A DNA stretch of 9,513 bases from an uncultured Actinomycetes bacterium (GCA_903928395.1 CAIYQS010000257.1:1-9513); one strand, 5' to 3'. Counted from the stretch's first letter, positions 1 through 7,258 are shown. Notes: a model not told the origin generated them from the letters alone. Numbers and translations are program-made.

Positions 1-1
1 A

Positions 2-160
2 TTTAGTGATAACCCAAAATACGATGTGGATAGGTCATCTTCTAGTCTCGTGAAATTCTTTGAGGGCGGTAAGCAGGGAACAACTTACCCCGATATGACT
101 TGTGAACCGAAAGAGGCTTTTAATGCAGTGGCTAAATTTTATTCAGAATCTGAGCACTGA
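2..160 (+). CDS. 3' end of an unrecognised protein gene (partial)
   Basis: Bases 2-160 read as 52 codons without a stop and end in TGA at 158-160; the gene begins outside the window. The other two forward frames contain stops here (TAG at 4-6, TGA near 51), so this frame is the only open one. The visible C-terminus is soluble and mixed in charge, with a Ser-rich patch, then FFEGGKQGTTYPDM and an Ala/Phe-rich helix-like end (EAFNAVAKFYSESEH). I recognise no motif and assign no function. It ends about 160 bp before the SOS promoter, with a tRNA-like 3' fragment in between, so it may belong to a different unit, possibly a mobile element, from the genes that follow. Confidence 0.45.
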   Translation, partial: FSDNPKYDVDRSSSSLVKFFEGGKQGTTYPDMTCEPKEAFNAVAKFYSESEH

Positions 161-217
161 CTTCGCCTGACGCAAGTAAAAGCAATTACGGGAGTGACCA
201 TTCTTAATCCATAAGCG

Positions 218-238
218 TGCGCTTGGTGGGATTCGAAC
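218..238 (-). other. tRNA 3'-end fragment, possible att site remnant
   Basis: Read on the minus strand, this stretch is G, then a TTCGAAT T-loop, then CCCAC (3' T-stem strand), then CAAGCGC plus A (3' acceptor strand and discriminator base). That is the order seen in the last 20 or so bases of a tRNA. The bases 5' of it (CTACTA on the minus strand) cannot pair with CCCAC, and no GCGCTTG 5' acceptor strand, D-arm or anticodon arm precedes it, so no complete tRNA is present. Detached tRNA 3' ends of this kind are typically left by tyrosine-recombinase elements that integrate into tRNA genes. No integrase is visible in the window. Confidence 0.45.
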
Positions 239-289
239 TAGTAGTTAACCCGCCCTTTTCTCTTTAAATCACGCTTAAAATCCACCCAC

Positions 290-318
290 TTGCCCCTGTC
301 ACTGGGTCGGACTATCTT
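290..318 (+). promoter_or_regulatory. Promoter of the DUF6504-dnaE2-dinB cassette, with a PafBC-like element
   Basis: A -35-like TTGCCC (290-295) is followed after 17 bp by TATCTT (313-318), which fits the actinobacterial -10 pattern TANNNT. The predicted transcription start (about 325-327) coincides with the ATG at 327, so the mRNA is probably leaderless or nearly so. Bases 296-304 (CTGTCACTG) match 7 of 9 positions of the actinobacterial LexA-independent DNA-damage motif TTGTCRGTG-N8-TANNNT, bound by PafBC in mycobacteria. The spacing to TATCTT is exactly the expected 8 bp. The promoter may therefore be induced by PafBC and repressed by LexA. Confidence 0.6.
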
Positions 319-334
319 TCGAACATATGTTCGA
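319..334 (+). promoter_or_regulatory. LexA/SOS operator
   Basis: TCGAAC-ATAT-GTTCGA is a perfect palindrome. It matches the Gram-positive/actinobacterial SOS box CGAACRNRYGTTYG-type consensus at every position. It begins directly after the -10 element and covers the predicted transcription start and the ATG at 327, so LexA bound here would block initiation. The downstream genes are a DNA-damage polymerase set, which is the expected target. Confidence 0.9.
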
Positions 335-698
335 ATCAGCCATTAACCCACCCGTCACCCCTGGATCCGTCCCAGGGGCTATTGGTGAGCCCGCAGGGGT
401 AACACCTGGGGCACGGGTTATCGCACCAGAGGGTGAACCGCTGGAGTTCATCTATAAGGGGCGACGCTTCCACGTTCACGCCATTGTCTCTAGGTGGCGT
501 GAATCTGGTGGATGGTGGAACCGGATTGATGATGGTCGGCTGCAGAAGGCTCCACTGGAGGATGTCATTTTTAATGATGGGGGCAAAGCGATCTGGCGGG
601 TTGAGGCTGCTCCTGAAGGGGCGCTGGCGACCTTTGAGATAGAACTCGATGAAATCACTGGCAAATGGCAGATTCGCCCAACATCTAGACCGTCATGA
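327..698 (+). CDS. DUF6504 family protein of the DnaE2 mutagenesis cassette
   Basis: The gene encodes 123 aa. The core, about residues 37-117, has the pattern I associate with DUF6504: a short strand FIYKGRRFHVHAIVSRW, then ESGGWWNR, then AIWRVEA, then a C-terminal strand pair ending TGKWQIRP. Members are small proteins encoded beside actinobacterial DnaE2/ImuB-type polymerases; the biochemical role is not established and a role in translesion synthesis is inferred from position. The first 35 residues are Pro/Gly-rich, look disordered and are probably poorly conserved. ATG 327 is the only good start: the frame has a stop at 276-278 and no GTG or TTG before the conserved core. That start lies inside the SOS box, which implies a leaderless mRNA. 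The stop overlaps the dnaE2 start as ATGA. Confidence 0.8.
   Translation: MFESAINPPVTPGSVPGAIGEPAGVTPGARVIAPEGEPLEFIYKGRRFHVHAIVSRWRESGGWWNRIDDGRLQKAPLEDVIFNDGGKAIWRVEAAPEGALATFEIELDEITGKWQIRPTSRPS
357..400 (+). promoter_or_regulatory. Possible alternative hairpins in the first codons of the SOS transcript
   Basis: CCCCTGG (358-364) is perfectly complementary to CCAGGGG (372-378), giving a 7-bp stem with a 7-nt loop. ACCCCTG (357-363) is also perfectly complementary to CAGGGGT (394-400), so the same left arm has two competing partners. Both lie in the low-complexity N-terminal coding part of the DUF6504 gene, roughly 30-75 nt from the predicted RNA 5' end. A regulatory role is inferred; the pattern could simply follow from Pro/Gly codons. 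Confidence 0.25.
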
Positions 699-3600
699 AA
701 CTTCCGTTCACACATCTCTCTGTCGCTAGTGGTTATTCCTTTAAGTATGGAACTGCGCTGCCGCATCGTTTAGTTGAACGGGCAGCAGAGCAGGGTTCTA
801 CGGCGATTGCTCTGACAGATCGAGACAATGCTGCTGGTGCGATTAGGTTTGCACAGAGCTGTGAAGAGATTGGTGTGGCGCCAATCCTTGGCGTCAACTT
901 AAGTTTCTTGCAGAAGAAGTATCGCGTCACGATCTTTGCGCAAGGCGATGGCCTGGGTGCGCTCTATCGGTTGATCCCCAGCATTAATTTAAGTGATGAC
1001 AAGTTGCTCACTTACAAAGTTTTAAATGAGGCATCGCGGTATTCATCACAACTGATTGTGGCGCACGGCGTACATTCGCAGATGGCTGCTTCGATTAATG
1101 CGCGGCGCATCGAGGAAGCACTATCTATTTACGGATCCGCTGCTGATTTATTTGCGGGGCAGGTGATTGAGTGCACGTCGCATCTGCGCTCTGGTACTGG
1201 ACCTTTATCGACGACATATGCGGCAAGGATGTTGGGCTTTGCGCGGGATCATAATCTGCCAGCGATTTTAACTAATGCGGTGCGGATGCTTGATCGCAGC
1301 GATGGCCCAGTTGCAGATGTATTGGACTCGGCACGCAAGTTGGTGCCGTTGCATTACAAACATGTAGAGCGCAGTAACAGCGAGGCATACCTCAAGAACC
1401 CAGCAGAAATGGCCTGGGTGGGTGATGAGATCGCGCGGGCAGCGGGGGAGCGCAACGGCAATCGGTTGCTTGCTGATACCGAAGATTTGTCACAACGATT
1501 GCGTTTGTCCACGCGGCGGGATATCGGGTTGGGTGCGATTCATCTGCCACATGTTGCAGATCCTTTGGAGTTACGTCGGCGTACTCGCGCTGCTTTGTCA
1601 CGTTATACAGGCGAACTATCAGTTAAAGCTGCGGTCCGATTAGAGGAAGAGTTAGAAACCGTTACAACGCTGGGTTTTGAGCCCTATTTCTTAAGCGTTG
1701 CCGCGGTTGCCGATATGGCTAGAGATCGCGGGATCAGGGTTGCCGCAAGGGGTTCTGGTGCGGGTTCTTTGATCTGTTATCTGCTTGGGATATCTGGTGT
1801 AGAGCCAATCCGCCAAGGGTTATTGATGGAGCGTTTTTGTTCGGTGCTGCGGGCAGAGTTGCCCGATATTGATATTGATGTCGAGTCAGATCGACGGCTA
1901 GAAATATATAGCGCAGTCTTTGATCGCTATGGTTTCAAAAGTGCAAAGTATGTTGCTGGTGATGATAGTTCGACAGCGACCGTTGCGATGGTAGAGACAT
2001 ATAAGGCACGTCATGCGATCCGTGATGTGGGCGCGGCACTGGGGATTGCCCCCATGGAGATAGATCTGATTGCAAAGTCGATGCCACATGTGAGATCTCG
2101 CAATATCCAAAAGGCGCTAGAGAACCTGCCAGAATTGCGTAGCCTCAACCTCAATAGCCCAATTCTTAAAATGGCGATCAGCCTTGCTGCCAAACTCGAT
2201 GGTCTGCCTAGGCACCTTGCGATGCATCCATGCGCTGTTGTTTTATCGGATCCGGGTTTGCTTGATTATGCACCGTTAGAAATAAATGCCAGTAGTTATC
2301 CAATGCTGCAATTTGATAAAGATGATGTTGAAGCGATTGGTTTACTTAAACTAGATATTCTCGGAGTGCGGATGCAATCTGCGATTGCTTATGCGCTTGA
2401 TGAGATCAAACGTGTTGATGGTGTTGACCTTGATATCGATCAGATTGCGCTTGATGATGCGCCGACCTTTGATCTGATCAAATCCACGCGCACTCTTGGT
2501 ATCTTTCAAATCGAAAGTCCGGGACAGCGCGAACTTGTCGGAAAGTTTGCGCCAGATACCTTTACCGATCTGATTATTGATATCTCACTTTTTAGGCCGG
2601 GTCCCGTTAAAAGCGACATGATCGTGCCGTTTCTCAATGGACGACAAGAACTCAAGGGGCGGTCGATGATTCATCCCGACCTTTATGACGTACTGCACGA
2701 AACCGAAGGAGTTGTGGTCTTTCATGAACAGGTTATTCAGGTTATTGCGATCATGGGCGGTGTTACTTTGGCCGAAGGCGATGAACGCAGGCGTTTGATG
2801 GGTAGTCCCGAAGGTCAGATAGAGATGCGAGATTGGTTCTATCCTGCGGCGCTCGCGCGCGGTTATGCCAGCGGGGTTGTTGATGAGGTCTGGGAAATTC
2901 TGCGCTCCTTTGCCTCCTTTGGTTTCTGTAAGGCACATGCTGCCGCTTTTGCGCTACCTACTTATCAATCGGCATGGCTTAAAGCGCATTACACCGCACC
3001 ATTTATTGCTGGGTTGCTTACTCATGATCCAGGTATGTATCCCAAGCGGTTGATCTTGGATGAAGCGCGGCAGTGGGGGATTGCAATTTTGCCGATAGAT
3101 ATCAATAAATCTGATCGCGACTATCGGGCAGAGCGGGTAGATACAGATAGCGATACGCGCGCTCCGTATCTAGCTCCTGATTTGATCAGTACTGGCAAAA
3201 GTTTGGCGCTTCCTGATGCGCGTGGCTATGGGATCAGGATGGGGCTGCGCGACATTGCAGGGATCAATAGCGCAGAGATCACGGGAATACTTCTTTCGCG
3301 TCCTTACCTTGATCTCGCTGATTTTGTTGCACGATCTAGTGCAAGTCGTCCAATTTGTGAAGCGTTGATCATGGTCGGTGCATTTGATGAGTTACATCAA
3401 CTAGATCAAGGTGCTCTTAATCGTCGTGATCTACTTTTACATTTACAAGATCTTTACAAGTTATCTAGTACAAGCGTTCGCGGGACGGCAACTAATCAGA
3501 TGGTGCTTGGTCTTACGCCACCACCACTAAAGGCAAGTGGACTGCCAGAGTTATCATCCGCCGAAGAGGTACGCCACGAATTAGATCTAACTGGTATGGA

Positions 3601-3991
3601 TATATCTCGCCATATGATGGAGTTCTATGGCGAATTCCTTAACCATGTGGGAGCGGTGCGTTCATCGGATCTGATTCACAAACGTTCCGGCGAGTCGGTC
3701 TTAGTTGCAGGAGTGAAGGTTGCGCTACAGATGCCTCCGATCCGCTCTGGTAAGCGCGTGATCTTTCTGACTTTGGACGATGGCCACGGCTGTAACGATG
3801 TGACCTTCTTTGAGGATATTCAACAGAGCAGCGGCAATCTGCTCTTTACTTCATCACTCTTCTTGGTTCGTGGTGAAATCAGGCGTACTGGACCGCGCGG
3901 AATTTCATTGCGGGCGACCCAGGCGTGGGAACTGACCGACTCTTACGATAAGTGGCGTAATCTGCGAGTTTATGAGCCAGAGCATGGATGA
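695..3991 (+). CDS. dnaE2: Error-prone DnaE2-type DNA polymerase III alpha subunit
   Basis: A C-family polymerase of 1098 aa, close to the usual DnaE2/ImuC length. Order: PHP domain (about 1-200), palm with PDIDID at 390-395 (catalytic Asp391/Asp393) and the third Asp at 554 in LKLDILGVR, fingers with GFCKAHAAAFALP near 740-755, HhH region near 845-900, and a C-terminal OB fold near 1000-1085. QMVLGL at 935-940 resembles a beta-clamp binding motif. The PHP metal ligands are degenerate: HLS at 7-9 instead of HxH, TDRD instead of TDHD, and TNAVR instead of TNDVH. Proofreading by this domain is therefore unlikely, which fits an error-prone enzyme. The N-terminus (FTHLSVASGYSFKYG) resembles the second DnaE of Streptomyces more than the replicative DnaE1. 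The ATG overlaps the DUF6504 stop by 4 bp and the 3' end overlaps dinB, so translation is probably coupled and under the SOS box. Confidence 0.93.
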   Translation: MKLPFTHLSVASGYSFKYGTALPHRLVERAAEQGSTAIALTDRDNAAGAIRFAQSCEEIGVAPILGVNLSFLQKKYRVTIFAQGDGLGALYRLIPSINLSDDKLLTYKVLNEASRYSSQLIVAHGVHSQMAASINARRIEEALSIYGSAADLFAGQVIECTSHLRSGTGPLSTTYAARMLGFARDHNLPAILTNAVRMLDRSDGPVADVLDSARKLVPLHYKHVERSNSEAYLKNPAEMAWVGDEIARAAGERNGNRLLADTEDLSQRLRLSTRRDIGLGAIHLPHVADPLELRRRTRAALSRYTGELSVKAAVRLEEELETVTTLGFEPYFLSVAAVADMARDRGIRVAARGSGAGSLICYLLGISGVEPIRQGLLMERFCSVLRAELPDIDIDVESDRRLEIYSAVFDRYGFKSAKYVAGDDSSTATVAMVETYKARHAIRDVGAALGIAPMEIDLIAKSMPHVRSRNIQKALENLPELRSLNLNSPILKMAISLAAKLDGLPRHLAMHPCAVVLSDPGLLDYAPLEINASSYPMLQFDKDDVEAIGLLKLDILGVRMQSAIAYALDEIKRVDGVDLDIDQIALDDAPTFDLIKSTRTLGIFQIESPGQRELVGKFAPDTFTDLIIDISLFRPGPVKSDMIVPFLNGRQELKGRSMIHPDLYDVLHETEGVVVFHEQVIQVIAIMGGVTLAEGDERRRLMGSPEGQIEMRDWFYPAALARGYASGVVDEVWEILRSFASFGFCKAHAAAFALPTYQSAWLKAHYTAPFIAGLLTHDPGMYPKRLILDEARQWGIAILPIDINKSDRDYRAERVDTDSDTRAPYLAPDLISTGKSLALPDARGYGIRMGLRDIAGINSAEITGILLSRPYLDLADFVARSSASRPICEALIMVGAFDELHQLDQGALNRRDLLLHLQDLYKLSSTSVRGTATNQMVLGLTPPPLKASGLPELSSAEEVRHELDLTGMDISRHMMEFYGEFLNHVGAVRSSDLIHKRSGESVLVAGVKVALQMPPIRSGKRVIFLTLDDGHGCNDVTFFEDIQQSSGNLLFTSSLFLVRGEIRRTGPRGISLRATQAWELTDSYDKWRNLRVYEPEHG

Positions 3992-5174
3992 GATTGCGAC
4001 GATTCTCCATGTTGATATGGATGCCTTCTATGCCTCCGTCGCCGAAAAGGATGACCCGTCGCTCCGTGGCAAAGCGGTAGTCGTTGGCGCTGGCGCGCGC
4101 GGAGTAGTTCTGTCCGCAAATTACGAGGCGCGAAAATTTGGAATCCGTGCCGCGATGCCAGTTGGACGCGCGCAACGGATGGCACCCCATGCAATCTTTG
4201 TGGTGCCCGACCATCATCGTTACAGCGAAGTTTCACATGGCATTATGGAAATCTTTGGAAGTTACACGCCATTGGTTGAACCGATCTCGCTCGACGAAGC
4301 CTTCCTGGATGTAACAGGCTCACGCAAACTTATAGGCGATGGCCCCGAAATTGCCAAACGAATTCGGGCAGATGTGTATGCGCAAGCCGGAATCACTTGC
4401 TCTGTCGGTATCGCAACCACAAAGTTCATCGCCAAGTTAGCTTCACAAAAATGTAAACCAAATGGCGTGCTAGAAGTCGACCCGGCAAAAGTTTTGGAGT
4501 TTTTGCATCCACTACCAGTGAGCGCGGTCTGGGGAGTAGGCCCAAAGACAAATGAAGAGTTGTTGCGACTTGGGCTTCGAACTGTGGGGGATATTGCAAA
4601 GACTCCAAGACAAACTTTGATTCGCGCGCTTGGTGAAGCAAACGGAATCCACCTATACGAACTTGCATGGGGTCGTGACTATCGACCAGTTACACCTGAT
4701 GAACCAGATAAAAGTATTAGCGCCGCCGAAACTTTTGCACGCGACCTAGAAGACCAAGAAGAGATTTTGCGTGAACTCCTGCGCCTAACCGAAAAGGCGA
4801 CGGCTCGATTACGTGAACGTCAGATGGCGGCGCAAACTATTTCGATCAAGGTGCGGTTTGCGGATTTCAAAACTATTTCCCGCTCTAAAACCGTTTCGCT
4901 CCCCATTGATGGTTTTCAGGAATGTTATGAAGTTGCAAGGAAGTTGTATGTAGCGCTCAAATTAGATCGAGCGCGGATTCGGTTAATTGGAATAGGTTTA
5001 GAAAGTCTTGTGGATTCGGCGGGTTCTCCGGTTCAACTTGAGCTTGGTGAGCGTGAAAGTGGCTGGCGCGAGGCCACCCGGGCGGTGGATCAGGCTCGGG
5101 CGCGTTTTGGCGACGGTTCGGTGCGGCCAGCAAGGCTATTTAAAGGGGCTGGCGATCAAAGAACTGAGAGATAG
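3972..5174 (+). CDS. dinB: DNA polymerase IV (DinB), Y-family translesion polymerase
   Basis: The protein is 400 aa. The N-terminal palm has HVDMDAFYASV, with catalytic Asp15 and steric-gate Tyr20, and SLDEAFLD with Asp107/Glu108, so the active site is complete. This is unlike ImuB, which lacks these acidic residues. SVGIATTKFIAKLAS and the VWGVGPKTNEELLRLG helix-hairpin-helix (thumb) follow, then the little finger (about 250-350). QLELG at 355-359, close to the C-terminus, resembles a beta-clamp binding motif. The start at 3972 overlaps dnaE2 by 20 bp; a second in-frame ATG at 3984 (MDEIATILHVD) would shorten the overlap to 8 bp. Neither has a clear ribosome binding site. It is the last gene of the SOS cassette and would be induced with dnaE2. 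Confidence 0.95.
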   Translation: MSQSMDEIATILHVDMDAFYASVAEKDDPSLRGKAVVVGAGARGVVLSANYEARKFGIRAAMPVGRAQRMAPHAIFVVPDHHRYSEVSHGIMEIFGSYTPLVEPISLDEAFLDVTGSRKLIGDGPEIAKRIRADVYAQAGITCSVGIATTKFIAKLASQKCKPNGVLEVDPAKVLEFLHPLPVSAVWGVGPKTNEELLRLGLRTVGDIAKTPRQTLIRALGEANGIHLYELAWGRDYRPVTPDEPDKSISAAETFARDLEDQEEILRELLRLTEKATARLRERQMAAQTISIKVRFADFKTISRSKTVSLPIDGFQECYEVARKLYVALKLDRARIRLIGIGLESLVDSAGSPVQLELGERESGWREATRAVDQARARFGDGSVRPARLFKGAGDQRTER

Positions 5175-5214
5175 CAGTCACGCTTTTGGATGGCGAACTT
5201 TGCCGACCCTGCTC

Positions 5215-5220
5215 TATTCT
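5215..5220 (+). promoter_or_regulatory. -10 element of the DUF3040 gene, leaderless
   Basis: TATTCT fits TANNNT and ends exactly 7 bp before the ATG at 5227, the usual distance to a transcription start. No Shine-Dalgarno sequence precedes that ATG (CTTGCGCC). A leaderless mRNA starting on the initiation codon explains both facts. No convincing -35 is seen. Confidence 0.5.
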
Positions 5221-5226
5221 TGCGCC

Positions 5227-5589
5227 ATGCCACTATCAGAACATGAGCGCAAACTTCTTGCGGAGATGGAAGCGGCCTTCGAACAGGAAGACCCCCGCCT
5301 CGTATCAACGCTGACTGGGAGCGCACGCACTAAGCAAGGAAGTCGAGTCTTCTATGGTTCGCTCGGCCTACTGGCTGGCATGGCAATTCTTTTTGGCGGA
5401 TTGATTTCAAAGCTGACGCCTGTCGGACTGTTGGGATTTGTTATTGCGGTCGCCGGTGCTTTTTTTATCTTTACCAATCTCTCTTTTGGAAAAGGAAATC
5501 GGGCTGGGCAGGGACCCGTTAAACCAAAGAAACCAAAGTGGAGTGATCGTTTAGAGGGACGTTGGGATAACCGTAACTACGATAAATAA
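5227..5589 (+). CDS. DUF3040 family membrane protein
   Basis: The gene encodes 120 aa from ATG 5227. The opening MPLSEHERKLLAEMEAAFEQ and the following DP are the hallmark of DUF3040, an actinobacterial family of unknown function. Two hydrophobic segments, about residues 40-60 (GSLGLLAGMAILFGGLI) and 64-88, should form a membrane hairpin. The tail is basic (KPKKPKW) and ends in WDNRNYDK. The frame is open much further upstream into dinB, but the family N-terminus and the leaderless -10 fix the start at 5227. In actinobacteria this gene commonly sits between dinB and mraZ, as here except for the inserted ABC operon. It ends 1 bp before the convergent permease stop, leaving no room for a terminator between them. 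Confidence 0.88.
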   Translation: MPLSEHERKLLAEMEAAFEQEDPRLVSTLTGSARTKQGSRVFYGSLGLLAGMAILFGGLISKLTPVGLLGFVIAVAGAFFIFTNLSFGKGNRAGQGPVKPKKPKWSDRLEGRWDNRNYDK

Positions 5590-5590
5590 A

Positions 5591-6421
5591 TTAACGTAAG
5601 AAGAGTTTTGTTAATCTCTTAGTTGTAGCAGTTACTCCAATGGCAACCATCACAGCAAAATAAAGAACATGCCACAAAATTCCCAAACTCACTACTCCGA
5701 GCGTTAAATCACGGACCATTTCGATGGCTTGCCAGAGCGGAGAAAGTTTGAGAATCGCTTGCAAGTAACCTGGGTAAACAGTCAATGGGTAGAAAGAACC
5801 GGAGAATAAGAAGAGCGGAAGCAACGCGATATTTATTAAATCCATTTGCTGAAAGGTAGTAAAGCAAGAGGTAATCGCCATTCCTATGGAGGCAAACCCA
5901 AATGCAATTAAAACCGAAGCAGGGATAGCAAGAATTCCCCACCAGCTTGGAATCAAACCAGCGGGAACCGCAACACACATAAATCCAATTGTGTATGCCA
6001 GCCCTCGCATGAGAGCCCATCCAATTTCCCCAAGTGCTACGTCGAGAGAACCCAAAGAGGTTTGGAGCATTCCTTGATAAATTCGATCAAATTTAAGTTT
6101 GAAAAAAACGTTCCACGTGGAATCGTAGATCGCGCCGTTCATAGCACTGGAAGCCAGTAGCCCTGGCGCAATAAACATGGCGTAGCTGACAACTCGACCG
6201 TTGGGCAGCGAAATCGTTCCGATGAGATGCCCTAGTCCATACCCAAATGAGAGTAGGTAGAGAACTGGTTCGAAGAAACCGGAGAGAACTGCGATCCAAG
6301 CAGAATTTTTGAATGCCATCCAGCTTCGCTCAAGAAGTACATGTGCACGACCGGCGTAACTACCCTCTGCAAAATGCCCGCGCCTTGATTGCGCGAGAGT
6401 TACGGCGTTTTCAATGATCAT
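5591..6421 (-). CDS. ABC-2 type transporter permease (second permease)
   Basis: An integral membrane protein of 276 aa with about six hydrophobic segments: an N-terminal one after a basic/amphipathic stretch (near 40-60), then near 82-100, 137-160, 163-185, 197-215 and 245-265. The motif QQMDLINIALLPLFLFSGSFYPL and the following SPLWQAIEMVRDL are typical of NodJ/DrrB-like ABC-2 permeases. It would pair with the upstream permease as a heterodimeric export channel driven by the ATPase of this operon. The ATG overlaps the stop of the preceding permease (ATGA), indicating translational coupling. Substrate unknown: relatives export drugs, lipids or oligosaccharides. No damage is visible in the frame. 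Confidence 0.88.
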   Translation of the reverse strand: MIIENAVTLAQSRRGHFAEGSYAGRAHVLLERSWMAFKNSAWIAVLSGFFEPVLYLLSFGYGLGHLIGTISLPNGRVVSYAMFIAPGLLASSAMNGAIYDSTWNVFFKLKFDRIYQGMLQTSLGSLDVALGEIGWALMRGLAYTIGFMCVAVPAGLIPSWWGILAIPASVLIAFGFASIGMAITSCFTTFQQMDLINIALLPLFLFSGSFYPLTVYPGYLQAILKLSPLWQAIEMVRDLTLGVVSLGILWHVLYFAVMVAIGVTATTKRLTKLFLR

Positions 6422-7245
6422 TGCGCCAACCGCTTTTCAAATTCTCGATAAGCGAGCCACATTCCAAAGAGCAACATTGCAAAGAGGTAGCTGAAGTGAA
6501 CGAAGAACATCACGAAACTAATGTGATGCCCATATGTAAAGTATCGACCGAGTTCTGTGCTGTGCCAGATGGGAGAAAGCCAACCGACCCAACGGAGATA
6601 CACGGGAAGTGTCGAAAGCTGATAGAAAGTTCCCGAGAACAAAAAGAGTGGCATCATAATAAATCGACCCAAGATGTTAAAAAATTGGTCGTCGTTCCTG
6701 ATCCATGCAGATACTCCCAACATCAGCGCTCCGAATGCGGCGCCAGCCAATAGTCCGATAAGAACAGCAATCCAACCTTTTGCACTAGAGAATCCACCGA
6801 AGAGGTCAATAACTATTCCGTAAACTATGACCGAGAACGCGGTCCGCAGGAATGCGCTCAGGAAAACTCCATCAGCGATTTGCCTGCCAGTAATGGGAGT
6901 TGCATTCATCGCGTAGAAAACCTTGCCCCATTTGAATCCTTGGATTGTTGTAAACACAACTTCATCCATCGCAGTCTGTATCGCTGCAGTCGCAAGGAGA
7001 GCAGGTGCGAGAAAGGTTAAGTACTTGACCCCATCGACTCCACCAGAATGATTATTAATCAATTTTCCAACGCCTAAACCCACTGCGATCAAGTACAGAG
7101 TTGGATTGGCGACGGCAATAGAAATAACGACTGGAATGAATTTTCTCATATTCAATATACGAGATTCCGTGACAAAGAGCGCGCCGCGGGATTTGATGCG
7201 ACGAACATTAACGATGTTCAAGGAACCTTGTCGGGTGGCGATCAT
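6418..7245 (-). CDS. ABC-2 type transporter permease (first permease)
   Basis: The protein is 275 aa from ATG 7245 (MIATRQGSL). About six membrane segments are visible: near 40-60, 77-95, 135-155, 160-185, 200-220 and 245-268. GRFIMMPLFLFSGTFYQLSTLP and SPIWHSTELGR mark the ABC-2/NodJ-type family, paralogous to the next gene. An in-frame TTG at 7266 would add seven residues and overlap the ATPase stop by 8 bp. I prefer ATG 7245 because it is an ATG with AGAAG about 8 nt upstream. It lies 13 bp after the ATPase stop and shares a 4-bp overlap with the second permease. Its substrate cannot be read from the sequence. Confidence 0.87.
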   Translation of the reverse strand: MIATRQGSLNIVNVRRIKSRGALFVTESRILNMRKFIPVVISIAVANPTLYLIAVGLGVGKLINNHSGGVDGVKYLTFLAPALLATAAIQTAMDEVVFTTIQGFKWGKVFYAMNATPITGRQIADGVFLSAFLRTAFSVIVYGIVIDLFGGFSSAKGWIAVLIGLLAGAAFGALMLGVSAWIRNDDQFFNILGRFIMMPLFLFSGTFYQLSTLPVYLRWVGWLSPIWHSTELGRYFTYGHHISFVMFFVHFSYLFAMLLFGMWLAYREFEKRLAQ

Positions 7246-7258
7246 GAATTCACTTCTT

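Noticed and set aside
180..300. A complete tRNA gene on the minus strand
   Set aside because: Only the T-loop, 3' T-stem strand and 3' acceptor strand are recognisable. The 5' T-stem strand does not pair and there is no 5' acceptor, D-arm or anticodon arm.
329..337. Plus-strand tRNA T-loop (GTTCGAATC)
   Set aside because: It is the right half of the SOS palindrome and has no tRNA stems around it.
2585..2938. 117-aa antisense reading frame inside dnaE2
   Set aside because: It lies wholly opposite conserved polymerase coding sequence and shows no recognisable domain or start signals. The same holds for the antisense frames opposite the DUF6504-dnaE2 junction (476-766) and the dnaE2/dinB junction (3879-4236).
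5008..5226. Long N-terminal extension of the DUF3040 gene reaching into dinB
   Set aside because: The frame is open but overlaps the conserved end of dinB. The family N-terminus MPLSEHERKLLAEME starts at 5227, and a -10 element lies 7 bp before it.
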